Assembly (NCBI GenBank): GCA_964654665.1
Contig: CAZZKV010000020.1
Span: 1-51,886, forward strand
Source of the DNA: CALCKU01 sp964654665
GTDB taxonomy: Bacteria; Pseudomonadota; Alphaproteobacteria; Caulobacterales; Maricaulaceae
Length of the DNA stretch: 51,886 nucleotides
Reading direction: 5' to 3'
The translations under genes and the position numbers were made by a program. Under the pieces are notes generated by a model. The model was not told the origin of the DNA, did not search any database, and saw only the letters and a list, made by a program, of their open reading frames with translations. Shown piece after piece: positions 41,591 to 50,578 of this stretch (position 1 is its first letter; each line of letters starts with the position of its first letter).

Positions 41591-42699
41591 TACACTCTCA
41601 TCATTTTATGGGCGATTATTGCGGCTAATAACCAGCCTATAATCGCACTGCCAAAAAGAACGCACCAAACTACTAGCAAATCTGTTGCGGTTTGTCCCCG
41701 TGCCAAAATGCCGTAGAAAGCTTCTATCGCCCAATAATTTGGAGTAAACACACCAATGTCTTGCAGCCAAATAGGCATCATGAAACGCGGCACCATCGAT
41801 CCGCCAACAGCCGAAAATAGCAAAACAATAAAGGTTGATACTGTATTCATTTGAGCCGCGCTCCCTGACAGGCTAGAGACAATGAGAGCGATACTGCTAG
41901 CCAAGGCCGCACTACCAGCACAGGCTAGTAAAAGTGCCGGAAAGTGGGCTGTGATATCGACCTTAAAAAATAAAGCCGCAACGAGTAAAATTACAACGGC
42001 TTGCAGCAGACCAATAAGGGTTAAAAAGAAAAACTTTCCGGCGAGAATTTTCATGGCACCGATAGGGCCAACAAGTAAACGATCAGAAATGCCGCTCTTA
42101 CGCTCATCTAGGGTAATGACAGCCCCCTGCATAGCAGAAAAAAGCAGAAATAATATAGCCGTTGCGCCAATATAATATGTGATGGATTGATCAGCAATTA
42201 CATCATCTGTATTATGTGGTAGAGCCGATGTTATGTTGAAAAGCACAGGGTTTTGCTGATGTGGTCCGCCGGCTAATATTTGGCGTATTTGCCCCATTAA
42301 AACAGTGGCTGCTACTTTGCGACTAGGATCTTGAATGATATCAAAAACGGGTTGATTGCCGTGAGCCTGATTAGCATTGGCAATATCCCCGGTAATGACA
42401 ATGCCAACGTCGTCTTGACCAAGCCGAACACGCTCGCGCAAGCTGGCCTCTGTCCATGTTTTATGGGTACTAATGGACATATCCGATGTTTTAACAAAAT
42501 TTTCAAAAAAAGCAGTGCTTGAGGGTGATAGGCTTTGATTAACAATCGCGACACGCAGATCTAAACTTCCACCTGATGCGTTTGAAAAGATCGCAGCGAA
42601 AATTGCAAAAATAAATCCGGGTAGAATAAAGGCTAACACAAGTGCACCTTTATCACGCCACAACCGCAACCACATTGTTTTAAAAATGGCCATTAACAT
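41590..42699 (-). CDS. ABC-2 type transporter permease in the carotenoid operon
   Basis: A 369-residue permease with one N-terminal helix (about 20-40, GALVLAFILPGFIFAIFAAI), a large extracytoplasmic loop (about 45-175) and a block of five to six helices (about 178-365), the layout of the ABC2_membrane_3 family. The cytoplasmic segment DERKSGISDRLLVGPIGAMKI is the usual coupling region. It overlaps the ATPase gene by seven bases and ends next to crtW. Such exporters move lipids, drugs, polysaccharides or act in membrane assembly; the substrate is unknown. A link to carotenoid or terpenoid handling is inference from context. Confidence 0.85.
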   Translation of the reverse strand: MLMAIFKTMWLRLWRDKGALVLAFILPGFIFAIFAAIFSNASGGSLDLRVAIVNQSLSPSSTAFFENFVKTSDMSISTHKTWTEASLRERVRLGQDDVGIVITGDIANANQAHGNQPVFDIIQDPSRKVAATVLMGQIRQILAGGPHQQNPVLFNITSALPHNTDDVIADQSITYYIGATAILFLLFSAMQGAVITLDERKSGISDRLLVGPIGAMKILAGKFFFLTLIGLLQAVVILLVAALFFKVDITAHFPALLLACAGSAALASSIALIVSSLSGSAAQMNTVSTFIVLLFSAVGGSMVPRFMMPIWLQDIGVFTPNYWAIEAFYGILARGQTATDLLVVWCVLFGSAIIGWLLAAIIAHKMMRV

Positions 42700-43631
42700 G
42701 GTAATTTTCCAGTTTTTTCAATAACATGCATTAAGGATGTTAATCCCGGGCGCCGAACACTAATTTCCCGGATATAATCATCGCCATTGTTTAAGCTTGC
42801 CATGAAAGCTGAAACAAAACTCACTTCGGACGCTTCGGTCATAGCCGTCCAAATGGTCGGTAATTCACTTTGCATAAAGGCAAAGGGTTGTAATGCCGCC
42901 ATAGTCTCCGGGTTAGGGGGGTGAGAAAATCGTACCATAACTTCTCGGGCATTCCCATAAGCAAAAGATAGAATATCTGCTGGTGATGATAAGGCCAATT
43001 GTTTGCCTTTTGCTAAAAGTAAAATTTGATCGCACAAAGCTTCGGCCTGATCTAATTCATGTGTTACCAATAAAACAGCCTTGCCTTCATCGGCCAAGGA
43101 ACGGGCTAAATTATGTACTGTATCCCGTGCTGGTACATCAATGCCAGCCGTAGGTTCATCTAAAATGATAAGAGCTGGATCATGCATAATAGCTGCGGCA
43201 ACATTAACCCGTCTTTTCATACCGCCTGATAATTTTGATATCGTCTCATCGGCTTTATTTTGCATACCCACAGCTTTCAGGGCTGTATCGATAACGTGTG
43301 AGCGTGACTGTCTTTTTATGCCTTGAATGCGAGCGAAAACGTCAAGATTTTCTCTGGCTGTCAGAAAAGGATATAAGCCAATATCTTGGGGGACTAGCCC
43401 GATGAATTTTTGCCGATCAGCTCCAAGTTTCAAGCGTTGATTATTAATCGTTATTGATCCGTTAGAACGCACACGTCCACATAGAGCTTTGATAAAGCTT
43501 GTCTTTCCAGCACCATTAGGGCCGATAAGTCCTGTAACGTTTCCGCCTTTCAGTTCTGTCGTTAAATTATCAAGTGCTCGCATTCCGTCATAATCGACAG
43601 TTAAGTTTGTAACACTTAAGACGGGGGCCAT
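42693..43631 (-). CDS. ABC transporter ATP-binding protein in the carotenoid operon
   Basis: A 312-residue ATPase. Walker A GPNGAGKTSFIKAL (about 37-50), Q-loop in VPQDIGLYPFLTARENL, signature LSGGMKRRVNVAAAI, Walker B LIILDEPTAGID and H-loop VTHELDQAEAL are all intact. The C-terminal extension (about 230-312) is typical of ABC-2 exporters of the CcmA/NatA group. It partners the permease at 41590-42699 (seven-base overlap) and starts one base from the crtE stop. Confidence 0.92.
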   Translation of the reverse strand: MAPVLSVTNLTVDYDGMRALDNLTTELKGGNVTGLIGPNGAGKTSFIKALCGRVRSNGSITINNQRLKLGADRQKFIGLVPQDIGLYPFLTARENLDVFARIQGIKRQSRSHVIDTALKAVGMQNKADETISKLSGGMKRRVNVAAAIMHDPALIILDEPTAGIDVPARDTVHNLARSLADEGKAVLLVTHELDQAEALCDQILLLAKGKQLALSSPADILSFAYGNAREVMVRFSHPPNPETMAALQPFAFMQSELPTIWTAMTEASEVSFVSAFMASLNNGDDYIREISVRRPGLTSLMHVIEKTGKLPC

Positions 43632-44573
43632 TTAATCGGAAAACGCAGAGAATTGCGTTGTTAAAATAGTTTCTAATACTGTAAAATTTGATAAATCTGC
43701 TTGACTTAAGGCATTGCGAGCAGCCTCTAAATAAGCGTTTAATCGTGTTTTAGCCTCCGATGATGAAGTCAGGGCCAGAATTGTGGCTTTGCCAATGTCT
43801 CGTCCTGTCGATTTTTCGGCTTGTTCATCGTTCATCAAACTATCTTTTAAGTCGTCCAATAGTTGAAAGGCCAGACCTAACTGGCGAGAAAACCCGCGTA
43901 GCGCTGCACGTTGTCCAGACGGAGCCTGAGCCAAGACAGCCGCAGCTTCGATAGTGTAATCAAATAAAGCTCCGGTTTTAAGAGCGTTGAGGTGTTCGAT
44001 CTCTGTAATACTGGCATTATGGGATGTATTTGAAATATCGGCCATTTGACCTGCGATCAGTCCTTTTGATCCGACGGCGTAGGATAAAAGGTCGACCAGA
44101 TCAATACGTTGATCTGCGCTGACATTATCAAGGCGAGCGATAACACCAAAAGCTCGATTGAGCAAAGCCGTAGCACTCAAAATTGCGGTGCTTTCATCAA
44201 AGGCAATATGCGTTGTCGGCTGATTGCGCCGTAAATCAGCATTATCCATACACGGTAGGTCATCCAAAATCAGTGACGCGGCATGTACCATTTCGGATGT
44301 GCAGCCGACATCTATAGAGGCTAGCCCTTCAAAACCACAGCCTTTGGCAATGAACACACAGAGTAGGGGGCGAAAGCGTTTGCCCGGTGATAAAAGTGCA
44401 TGTCTTTGCGCGGCATGAAGCCGTGCAGGCCAACTATCGGCGGGCGGGGTCATCTGGTATAGGCGAGATTCTATTTGTTGGCGTACAGTCTTTAGAGCCC
44501 CATTGTGATCGGTCATCATAGTAGCTGAAACGGGTGTATTCACGGGGTAATATTCTCCTGAAACGATAGGCAT
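43632..44573 (-). CDS. crtE: Polyprenyl synthetase, probable geranylgeranyl diphosphate synthase CrtE
   Basis: Head-to-tail prenyltransferase of up to 313 residues. The first aspartate-rich motif HAASLILDDLPCMDNADLRR closely resembles CrtE proteins, and residues just before it are small (Ala-Ala-Ser), favouring geranylgeranyl over farnesyl diphosphate. The second motif is LAFQLLDDLKD. It supplies C20 precursor to carotenoids, consistent with crtW and crtZ downstream in the same operon; IspA-type FPP synthase is the alternative. The start is uncertain: ATG at 44573 or, with AGGAG 11 bases upstream, GTG at 44543 (MNTPVSATMMTDHN). Confidence 0.85.
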   Translation of the reverse strand: MPIVSGEYYPVNTPVSATMMTDHNGALKTVRQQIESRLYQMTPPADSWPARLHAAQRHALLSPGKRFRPLLCVFIAKGCGFEGLASIDVGCTSEMVHAASLILDDLPCMDNADLRRNQPTTHIAFDESTAILSATALLNRAFGVIARLDNVSADQRIDLVDLLSYAVGSKGLIAGQMADISNTSHNASITEIEHLNALKTGALFDYTIEAAAVLAQAPSGQRAALRGFSRQLGLAFQLLDDLKDSLMNDEQAEKSTGRDIGKATILALTSSSEAKTRLNAYLEAARNALSQADLSNFTVLETILTTQFSAFSD

Positions 44574-44690
44574 TTCTCTGCCATATCACGGGGGACGGTC
44601 AAGGCTTAATTCAACCTTGCATAGTTATGGCACTATCCTCGGGTCCATAATGGGCTTTCAGCTGCATTTAATTGTTAAGCACACTCGGTA

Positions 44691-46859
44691 TTATCCATTA
44701 GTTTTACGCAGTTCGACGCTGTGGCCGATCATGACCGCTTGGCCACTTGTGGGTTCCATGTGATTGCGACCTCCCGGGATAATAATATTAACATTTTCTC
44801 CGTCTGCGGCGCTTGCATGGTCAACGCTAGAACTTTTATGACCCCAGCCATGCGGAATAGCAATGACACCGGGCATAATTTCATCACTGACTTTTACAGG
44901 CAGAGTAATTGTATATCCTGTATCTCCAGAAATAGTCACACGGTCTCCGTCAATGATATTTCGGGAATGAGAGTCGATCGCATTGATTGTTACATAATTT
45001 GACCGCTCATGTTTGATATGCGGCGCGTTATGCATCCAGCTATTATGTGTTTTGCGCTCGCGGCGGCCAATAAGAACTAAGCCGGTTTGCTTGAGTAATT
45101 GCGCCTCCATTTTATCCAGACGCGGAATATCCTGCATTAAGGCGTCTGGGCTTAACTGCATTTTTTTATTTGGCGTTGGGACACGCTTACCTAAAAATTC
45201 ACCTATAACCGGAGGGGTTAGAGGCAATCCTTGTGGAGAATTTTTTAATTGCTTCAGAGTAATTTGTCTCCCTTGGCGTATTATCTGGCTTAATATAAAA
45301 TCTGGTGTGATGCGCAATTTTTTAGACACTTTGCCAAGGCCATGATTAATATGAGCCAATATACCACATGCGCTCAGGTTTAACGGAGAGGCTCCGCAAG
45401 CGATAGCCAGATCAGACAAAATTTCCCATTCTTCTCGGCGTTCAAACTTTGCTGCAACAACACGGTCAGAATATTGCGCCCACGGTTTTGCCCTTAGGTC
45501 CGTCCAAGAAATAGGATAATCGGAGCGCTCTAACATATCGGTTGCAGGCAAAATATAATCCGCATATTGCGCGGTTTCATTGTGGTAAATATCAATAGAT
45601 ACGGCAAGCTCAAGCTGTTCGAGCGCCTTGCCAAGCCGGTTTCCTGGAACTGAATGGACGGGATTGCCCGCATGGATAAATAAAGCACGAATTTTATCAG
45701 GGTGATCAATTAAAATTTCATCTGCGAGAGCGCTGGACGGGAAAGCTCCTGCAACCTTTGACCAGTTGCCGTGTAATGTCCTGTCTGGTTCTTCGCCGCC
45801 TAAATGGAGTTTTTCGGCTAAAGTAAGGGCGTCAAAGGCGCCTTGATAGAATATCTGACCGCCTACTTTGTCAAGGTTACCTGAGAGCAAGCTTAAGCCT
45901 TGAATGAGCCAATATGACAAACTGCCAAAGGGACCCATATTGACACCAGTTGACATATAAAGCGCAGCCCCATCTGCTTCAAAATAGCGTTCAGCAATCT
46001 CGCGAATTTTATTTTCGTCAATTGCCGTAAGTTTTGCACAGCGAGCCGGTGTCCACTTTGCCCCTATGTTAAGAAAAGCGTCGGCACCATCTGCATAGCG
46101 GCGAAATTTCGTAAGATCTGGCTTATAATCATTGGCCAGTATATTAAGCATCGCCAAAAGCAGATATACATCTGTACCGGGGCGAATGAAGCAATGATTG
46201 CCAACCTTTTCTGCCGTCTCTGTTCGGCGCGGGTCAACCATAATAACCGTACCACCGCGGGCTTCGATAGCTTGTAATTGCGCAAGTGAATTAGGAAGAC
46301 TGAGGAATGACATCTGGCTAACGACTGGGTTTGTCCCCAAACACATTAAAAAATTTGTATTTTCAAAATCTGGTAAGGCATGAACCATAGAACGCCCATA
46401 AACTTTCATAGCCGTATAAAGTTTATTATTCACGTCAATCGAGTGCGACGCAAACAGGTTAGGGGAGCCAAGCGCTTTTAGAAAATCATGAACGAATAAA
46501 ACATTTTTAAAATTAAAAAAGGTTGGATTACCTGCATACATACCAATAGCTCGTGCGCTATGACGCGTTTTTATTGCACGAACCCTCTCGCCAATTTCCT
46601 TGGTGGCCTGAGTCCAACTTATGTGTTCCCATGTATCGCCATTTTTTTTGAGCGGGTGGTTTAACCGTGCCGTATCATGGTGAAGGGCTCCAAGGCCCAT
46701 ACCCTTTATGCAAACATAACCTTGCGATATGGGATGAGATTTATCCGGTCGTATTTTAAGTACTTTTGCGCTATCTTCATCAACGTCTATCTCAAGGCCG
46801 CATAGTGCTTCGCAAATTCTGCAAAATGTTTTTTCAACACGCATTATAGTTAACCCCAT
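44691..46859 (-). CDS. Molybdopterin-dependent oxidoreductase (formate dehydrogenase/DMSO reductase family)
   Basis: A 722-residue enzyme of the bis-MGD family. The N-terminal 4Fe-4S site is complete: FCRICEALCG with a fourth Cys in GYVCIKG. Further blocks are WTQATKEIGERVRA, GMYAGNPTFFNFKNVLF, CLGTNPVVSQMS, VMVDPRRTETAEKVG-like sequence, FIRPGTDVYLLLAMLN and the C-terminal molydop-binding domain (about 600-715, IPHGWGH). No twin-arginine signal is present, so it is cytoplasmic. Substrate and partner subunits are not visible. The start may be at 46859 or at 46844 (MRVEKTFCRIC). It follows the DUF1330-like gene on the same strand after about 20 bases. Confidence 0.88.
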   Translation of the reverse strand: MGLTIMRVEKTFCRICEALCGLEIDVDEDSAKVLKIRPDKSHPISQGYVCIKGMGLGALHHDTARLNHPLKKNGDTWEHISWTQATKEIGERVRAIKTRHSARAIGMYAGNPTFFNFKNVLFVHDFLKALGSPNLFASHSIDVNNKLYTAMKVYGRSMVHALPDFENTNFLMCLGTNPVVSQMSFLSLPNSLAQLQAIEARGGTVIMVDPRRTETAEKVGNHCFIRPGTDVYLLLAMLNILANDYKPDLTKFRRYADGADAFLNIGAKWTPARCAKLTAIDENKIREIAERYFEADGAALYMSTGVNMGPFGSLSYWLIQGLSLLSGNLDKVGGQIFYQGAFDALTLAEKLHLGGEEPDRTLHGNWSKVAGAFPSSALADEILIDHPDKIRALFIHAGNPVHSVPGNRLGKALEQLELAVSIDIYHNETAQYADYILPATDMLERSDYPISWTDLRAKPWAQYSDRVVAAKFERREEWEILSDLAIACGASPLNLSACGILAHINHGLGKVSKKLRITPDFILSQIIRQGRQITLKQLKNSPQGLPLTPPVIGEFLGKRVPTPNKKMQLSPDALMQDIPRLDKMEAQLLKQTGLVLIGRRERKTHNSWMHNAPHIKHERSNYVTINAIDSHSRNIIDGDRVTISGDTGYTITLPVKVSDEIMPGVIAIPHGWGHKSSSVDHASAADGENVNIIIPGGRNHMEPTSGQAVMIGHSVELRKTNG

Positions 46860-46880
46860 TCAGCTGGATTTAGTATGAAG

Positions 46881-47507
46881 CTAGCATGCCGTGTCTTGTG
46901 ACAAAACAAACAATTGCGTATCAGCCCAGCCCTTTTCGCGAAATTTTAATTCAGCTTGCTGATAGTTTTTACGCGATAACATTTCTATGAAAACCCGCCG
47001 GGACGGATATTTGAATATGGCTGCCTCGTCCCAATCCGGGTGAAGGCAGCGAGCGGACCAGATCATTTTACTTTTCAAAGTATATTGATGGCGGGATGCA
47101 CTCATCCCATAAGCAAAAATACGCCAGAGGCTTTTATATTTGAAGAAATTGAGCATATAACACGGTTCATCCTGATCGCCGTCAAGAAATTCGTTGACTT
47201 GTTTTTGGCTTGGACAGAGAGGTCGATTATCAGCATAAAATATATCAAGTGGTGTTCCGATAGCGCGACTGATGGGGATATGGGATATCAGTTTTGAGAG
47301 CGGACTTGGAACCATCCATGAGAACAGCCCGCCCGGTGTTACAGGATATATGTCTAAACCTTCGGACCCTGATATAGGGGCATTACAGAGTGCAATAAAG
47401 GGTTTGGGTTTTGAATGCGGGCCAATGAATATGTGCTGAAAATTATAACGCCACACTATTGAATGCTGTGAAACTTGGGTATGATTGCCTGCGATTAAAT
47501 ATTGCAT
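46881..47507 (-). CDS. DUF1330-like dimeric alpha/beta-barrel protein
   Basis: A 208-residue protein whose C-terminal half resembles the DUF1330/EthD ferredoxin-like fold: CYMLNFFKYKSLWRIFAYG, then DEAAIFKYPSRRVFIEMLS and KNYQQAELKFREKGWADTQL. The N-terminal half (about 1-110) may be a diverged first copy, starting MQYLIAGNHTQVSQHSIVW. Small enzymes of this fold often act on quinols or other small molecules. I chose the ATG at 47507, preceded by AGGTAG, over one at 47540. It lies just upstream of the molybdopterin enzyme gene, suggesting cotranscription. Confidence 0.6.
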   Translation of the reverse strand: MQYLIAGNHTQVSQHSIVWRYNFQHIFIGPHSKPKPFIALCNAPISGSEGLDIYPVTPGGLFSWMVPSPLSKLISHIPISRAIGTPLDIFYADNRPLCPSQKQVNEFLDGDQDEPCYMLNFFKYKSLWRIFAYGMSASRHQYTLKSKMIWSARCLHPDWDEAAIFKYPSRRVFIEMLSRKNYQQAELKFREKGWADTQLFVLSQDTAC

Positions 47508-47593
47508 ATTTTGTCTACCTGCACCGCCAATCATATTCAAATTATCTCAACCGCCCGCCAATTCGTAATATTGTTGTTGACTATGAAACATAT

Positions 47594-47641
47594 TTTAAAC
47601 CCGGGTCAATTAATGCCCCATCACAATTAATTGGGTTTAAA
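47594..47641. repeat. Imperfect inverted repeat between the hydrolase and the DUF1330-like gene
   Basis: TTTAAACCC (47594-47602) pairs with GGGTTTAAA (47633-47641). After a five-base bulge AATTAAT (47608-47614) pairs with ATTAATT (47626-47632). The element lies in the 130-base gap upstream of the DUF1330-like gene. It could be an operator or a terminator stem; there is no clear U-tract. Confidence 0.4.
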
Positions 47642-47671
47642 CATCTCTTGCGTGTAAAAGGGGCCGGATAG

Positions 47672-48544
47672 TTATAGGTTATCAAGAAATTTCAGATAAT
47701 GGTTGGCAATATCTTGCGGAGCTTCAACTTGAGGGTAATGACCGATGTCCGGGAGTTCAGCGAGATAATCCGGCATACCGATAATGTTTTTATAATGAGC
47801 AACCATATGGGCGCCAGAAACGGGGTCAGCGGATCCGTTAATCAAAGCCAAAGGACAATGCACATCATGTAAAGCGCGCACCCAACGATTGCGATGCTGC
47901 TTTCGGTCTTTCATATAGCTGATAAGGTTATGGAATATGTGCCGACCATTATTGTGATTAATCAGAGCCCAAAATCCATTTAAATCTTCTGTACTTGGTT
48001 GGGTTTTGGGGCCAAAAACACGTGCCATAGAGGCATCAAACCGATAGCGGGTTGTCAATTTATTGATAAGTGGCCCTAAGGGACTCAGAAGAAGTTTCTG
48101 GATCGGCAAGGCTTGATGTGTTTCAGGAAAGAGCCCGCCGTTTAAAAAACAGATGGATTGCCAAGAGCCAACTCCTTGACCTGTGGTCTGGCGCGCTAAA
48201 AGCTCTTGAGCTACTGTATCGCCGTAATCATGAGCCAATACATGAAAGCGGTTTAGGCCTAATTGCTCGATAAGGTCCTCAATTATATCGGCTTGCTCAT
48301 GAATGGAATAATGATGGGGGTCCGGCTTGTCCGACAATCCGAAACCTAACATATCCATTGCAATTAGGCGGTAGCGTGATGATAATGGCTCCCATATCTT
48401 TACCCAATCCCAATTTGATGTTGGGAAACCATGAATCAATAAAATCGTTTCCTTTGCCTCGGCGTGTGTATCGACAAAAAAAATACGATAATCCTTTATA
48501 GATAAATAAGCCCCTTTTTCCTGCCAATCAGCAATTGAGAACAT
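47672..48544 (-). CDS. Alpha/beta hydrolase of the haloalkane dehalogenase / epoxide hydrolase type
   Basis: A 290-residue alpha/beta hydrolase. The oxyanion region LIHGFPTSNWDW is followed by MDMLGFGLSDKP. The nucleophile elbow HVLAHDYGDTVAQELL carries Asp in the nucleophile position, as in haloalkane dehalogenases and epoxide hydrolases rather than esterases. A cap domain lies at about 140-215. The acid is likely in LINGSADPVSG and the His in DIGHYPQVEAPQDI. The substrate cannot be deduced. It is divergent from the amidohydrolase gene across about 95 bases. Confidence 0.85.
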   Translation of the reverse strand: MFSIADWQEKGAYLSIKDYRIFFVDTHAEAKETILLIHGFPTSNWDWVKIWEPLSSRYRLIAMDMLGFGLSDKPDPHHYSIHEQADIIEDLIEQLGLNRFHVLAHDYGDTVAQELLARQTTGQGVGSWQSICFLNGGLFPETHQALPIQKLLLSPLGPLINKLTTRYRFDASMARVFGPKTQPSTEDLNGFWALINHNNGRHIFHNLISYMKDRKQHRNRWVRALHDVHCPLALINGSADPVSGAHMVAHYKNIIGMPDYLAELPDIGHYPQVEAPQDIANHYLKFLDNL

Positions 48545-48594
48545 AGAATTTCACTTTACTTGGTTATATCTATTTTCTTTATCATAACATGTCC

Positions 48595-48621
48595 TTGACG
48601 TCTTGCACCATTATGTAAAAT
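48595..48621 (+). promoter_or_regulatory. Possible promoter of the amidohydrolase gene
   Basis: TTGACG (48595-48600) and TAAAAT (48616-48621) are separated by 15 bases, a short spacer, and precede the ATG at 48641 by 20 bases. The hexamers are good but the spacing is two bases below optimal. Confidence 0.3.
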
Positions 48622-48640
48622 TAGAGGGAAGGAGTAATAT

Positions 48641-50500
48641 ATGGCTATCGACTGTGATTTAGTAATCAAAAACGGATTAATTTTTGATGGCAGAGGCGAG
48701 TTACCCGTAATCCAGGATATTGCTATTTTGAACGGAGATATTGTTGCACAAGGCGAAGCTCTAGATATTAACGGAACTCCGCAATGCATAGAGGCTGACG
48801 GATTATGGGTTATGCCCGGGTTGGTCGATGTTCATACGCATTATGATTTGGAAATCGAAATTACGCCGGGCCTTCCTGAATCGGTTCGCCACGGGACAAC
48901 AACGGTTGTGATGTCCAATTGCTCTTTGGGTCTGGCTTTTGGTGCACAGCGAAATGATCAAGATGATCCAATTGTGTCTTGTTTCGCGCGTGTTGAAAAT
49001 ATGCCCAAACATGTTTTAAAAACAGTAGCCGATAAAGTGCATTGGAATTCATCGGATGGCTATCTTGAACATTTGAACACATTAAATCTTGGTCCCAATA
49101 TTGTCCCGATGATCCCGCACTCTATGTTGCGTATTGAAGTTATGGGTTTAAAGGATAGCGTAAGTCGCCACCCCACCCCAGACGAACTTTCACAAATGAA
49201 AAACTTACTCCAAAAAGGTCTTGATGAAGGATATGCGGGTTTCTCAACGGATGCATTACCATTTCATTTTTTAGCCAATGATCCAAATCGTGATAAACAA
49301 ATACCAACACAATTTGCGCCATTTTCAGAAATCAAAGCTCTGACGTCGATTGTTCGAAACTATGACCGAGTATGGCAAGCCACCCCGCCCAAAGACAGTC
49401 CGCCTAAAGTTATACGTACCTTTCTTCTGACCAGTGGGTTCTTGCATAAAAAGCCTTTGAAAACGACAGTTGTGGCGGCTCTAGATGTGACGAGTAATGG
49501 GTCTATTATTAAATTAGCGACGGCATTGGCGCGTGTGCTAAATTCTAAACTGCTTAATGGCCGATTTTATATGCAAGCCTTGGCGGCTCCATTTAAAATT
49601 TGGTCCGATGGACCTTTTAATCCGTTGTCCGAAGAAATTGAAGAGTTGCGCGAGTTGATTGAGACTGACCTTGAAGACCGCGAAGGACGGCGGGTCATTT
49701 TAGATAATCCCAAGTTTCAGCGCCGCTTTCGAAAAATGTGGATGACAGGCAAACAGGGATTTAACCTTGCCCGGTTAAAACGAAAATGTCGTAGAGAAGA
49801 TTACGCTTTTAATCGTACATTTGCAGATATGTTTATAGATCGATGTCCGATAAAAAGCTGGGAAGGAAAAAGTTTTCAAGATGTTTTCGAAGCTGTTTTA
49901 GAGGGCAGGCGACCCCAAGGTCACAAAGCTATAAAAATTTGGGACACTGAGTTTGCAAATGTTCAGGACGAAGCTGATTTGATGATTGCGATGTTTAAAG
50001 CTTTTGATACAGATCTGATTTGGTCAACCACAAGTGCAAACCGCGATAAAGATTTAACCCGTAAACTTTTGATGGATCCTGTATTGTTGCCCGGGTTTAA
50101 CGACTCCGGTGCCCATCTTACCAATATGGCTTTTTATGACTGTAATTTGCGCGCTCTAAAATTAGCGCAAGACGGGGGTAACAAGGACGTAAGCTATATG
50201 GTCAAGCGCTTAACGCGGGATGTTTCAAATATTTTTGGCATCCAAGCCGGGACATTACAATCTGGCGCGCGAGCAGATATTACAATTATTAATCCAAAAT
50301 CTTTGGCAAAATATGATGGCGAAGCCAATGTCCAACGTATTTACCGTAAAGAATTTGCGCATGAACAATTAGTCAATCGGTCCGATGATGTGGTCACAGC
50401 AACCTTGATCGGGGGTGAAATTATTTGGCAAAATAATCACTTTTCTAAGACATTGAACACTAAAAAATATGGACGTGTTTTAACAGCTCAGCCCCCATAG
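48641..50500 (+). CDS. Amidohydrolase, N-acyl-D-amino-acid deacylase family
   Basis: A 619-residue metal-dependent hydrolase of the D-aminoacylase group. It begins CDLVIKNGLIFDGRGELPV and holds the metal motif WVMPGLVDVHTHYDLE, then VRHGTTTVVMSNCSLGLAFG, a family segment with the Cys often bound to metal. GYAGFSTDALPFHF and the late NDSGAHLTNMAFYD (catalytic Asp region) fit, ending with LQSGARADITIINP. Family members hydrolyse N-acyl-D-amino acids or related amides and cyclic imides; the real substrate is unknown. GGAAGGAG precedes the ATG. A FAD monooxygenase follows on the same strand. Confidence 0.88.
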   Translation: MAIDCDLVIKNGLIFDGRGELPVIQDIAILNGDIVAQGEALDINGTPQCIEADGLWVMPGLVDVHTHYDLEIEITPGLPESVRHGTTTVVMSNCSLGLAFGAQRNDQDDPIVSCFARVENMPKHVLKTVADKVHWNSSDGYLEHLNTLNLGPNIVPMIPHSMLRIEVMGLKDSVSRHPTPDELSQMKNLLQKGLDEGYAGFSTDALPFHFLANDPNRDKQIPTQFAPFSEIKALTSIVRNYDRVWQATPPKDSPPKVIRTFLLTSGFLHKKPLKTTVVAALDVTSNGSIIKLATALARVLNSKLLNGRFYMQALAAPFKIWSDGPFNPLSEEIEELRELIETDLEDREGRRVILDNPKFQRRFRKMWMTGKQGFNLARLKRKCRREDYAFNRTFADMFIDRCPIKSWEGKSFQDVFEAVLEGRRPQGHKAIKIWDTEFANVQDEADLMIAMFKAFDTDLIWSTTSANRDKDLTRKLLMDPVLLPGFNDSGAHLTNMAFYDCNLRALKLAQDGGNKDVSYMVKRLTRDVSNIFGIQAGTLQSGARADITIINPKSLAKYDGEANVQRIYRKEFAHEQLVNRSDDVVTATLIGGEIIWQNNHFSKTLNTKKYGRVLTAQPP

Positions 50501-50578
50501 GTCCTTAGGCTATCGTTGTTAATAGCCTTATGGGATTACGGGCTATCTTTTGCAATATGAATGGTTCAGAGGTGGTCC

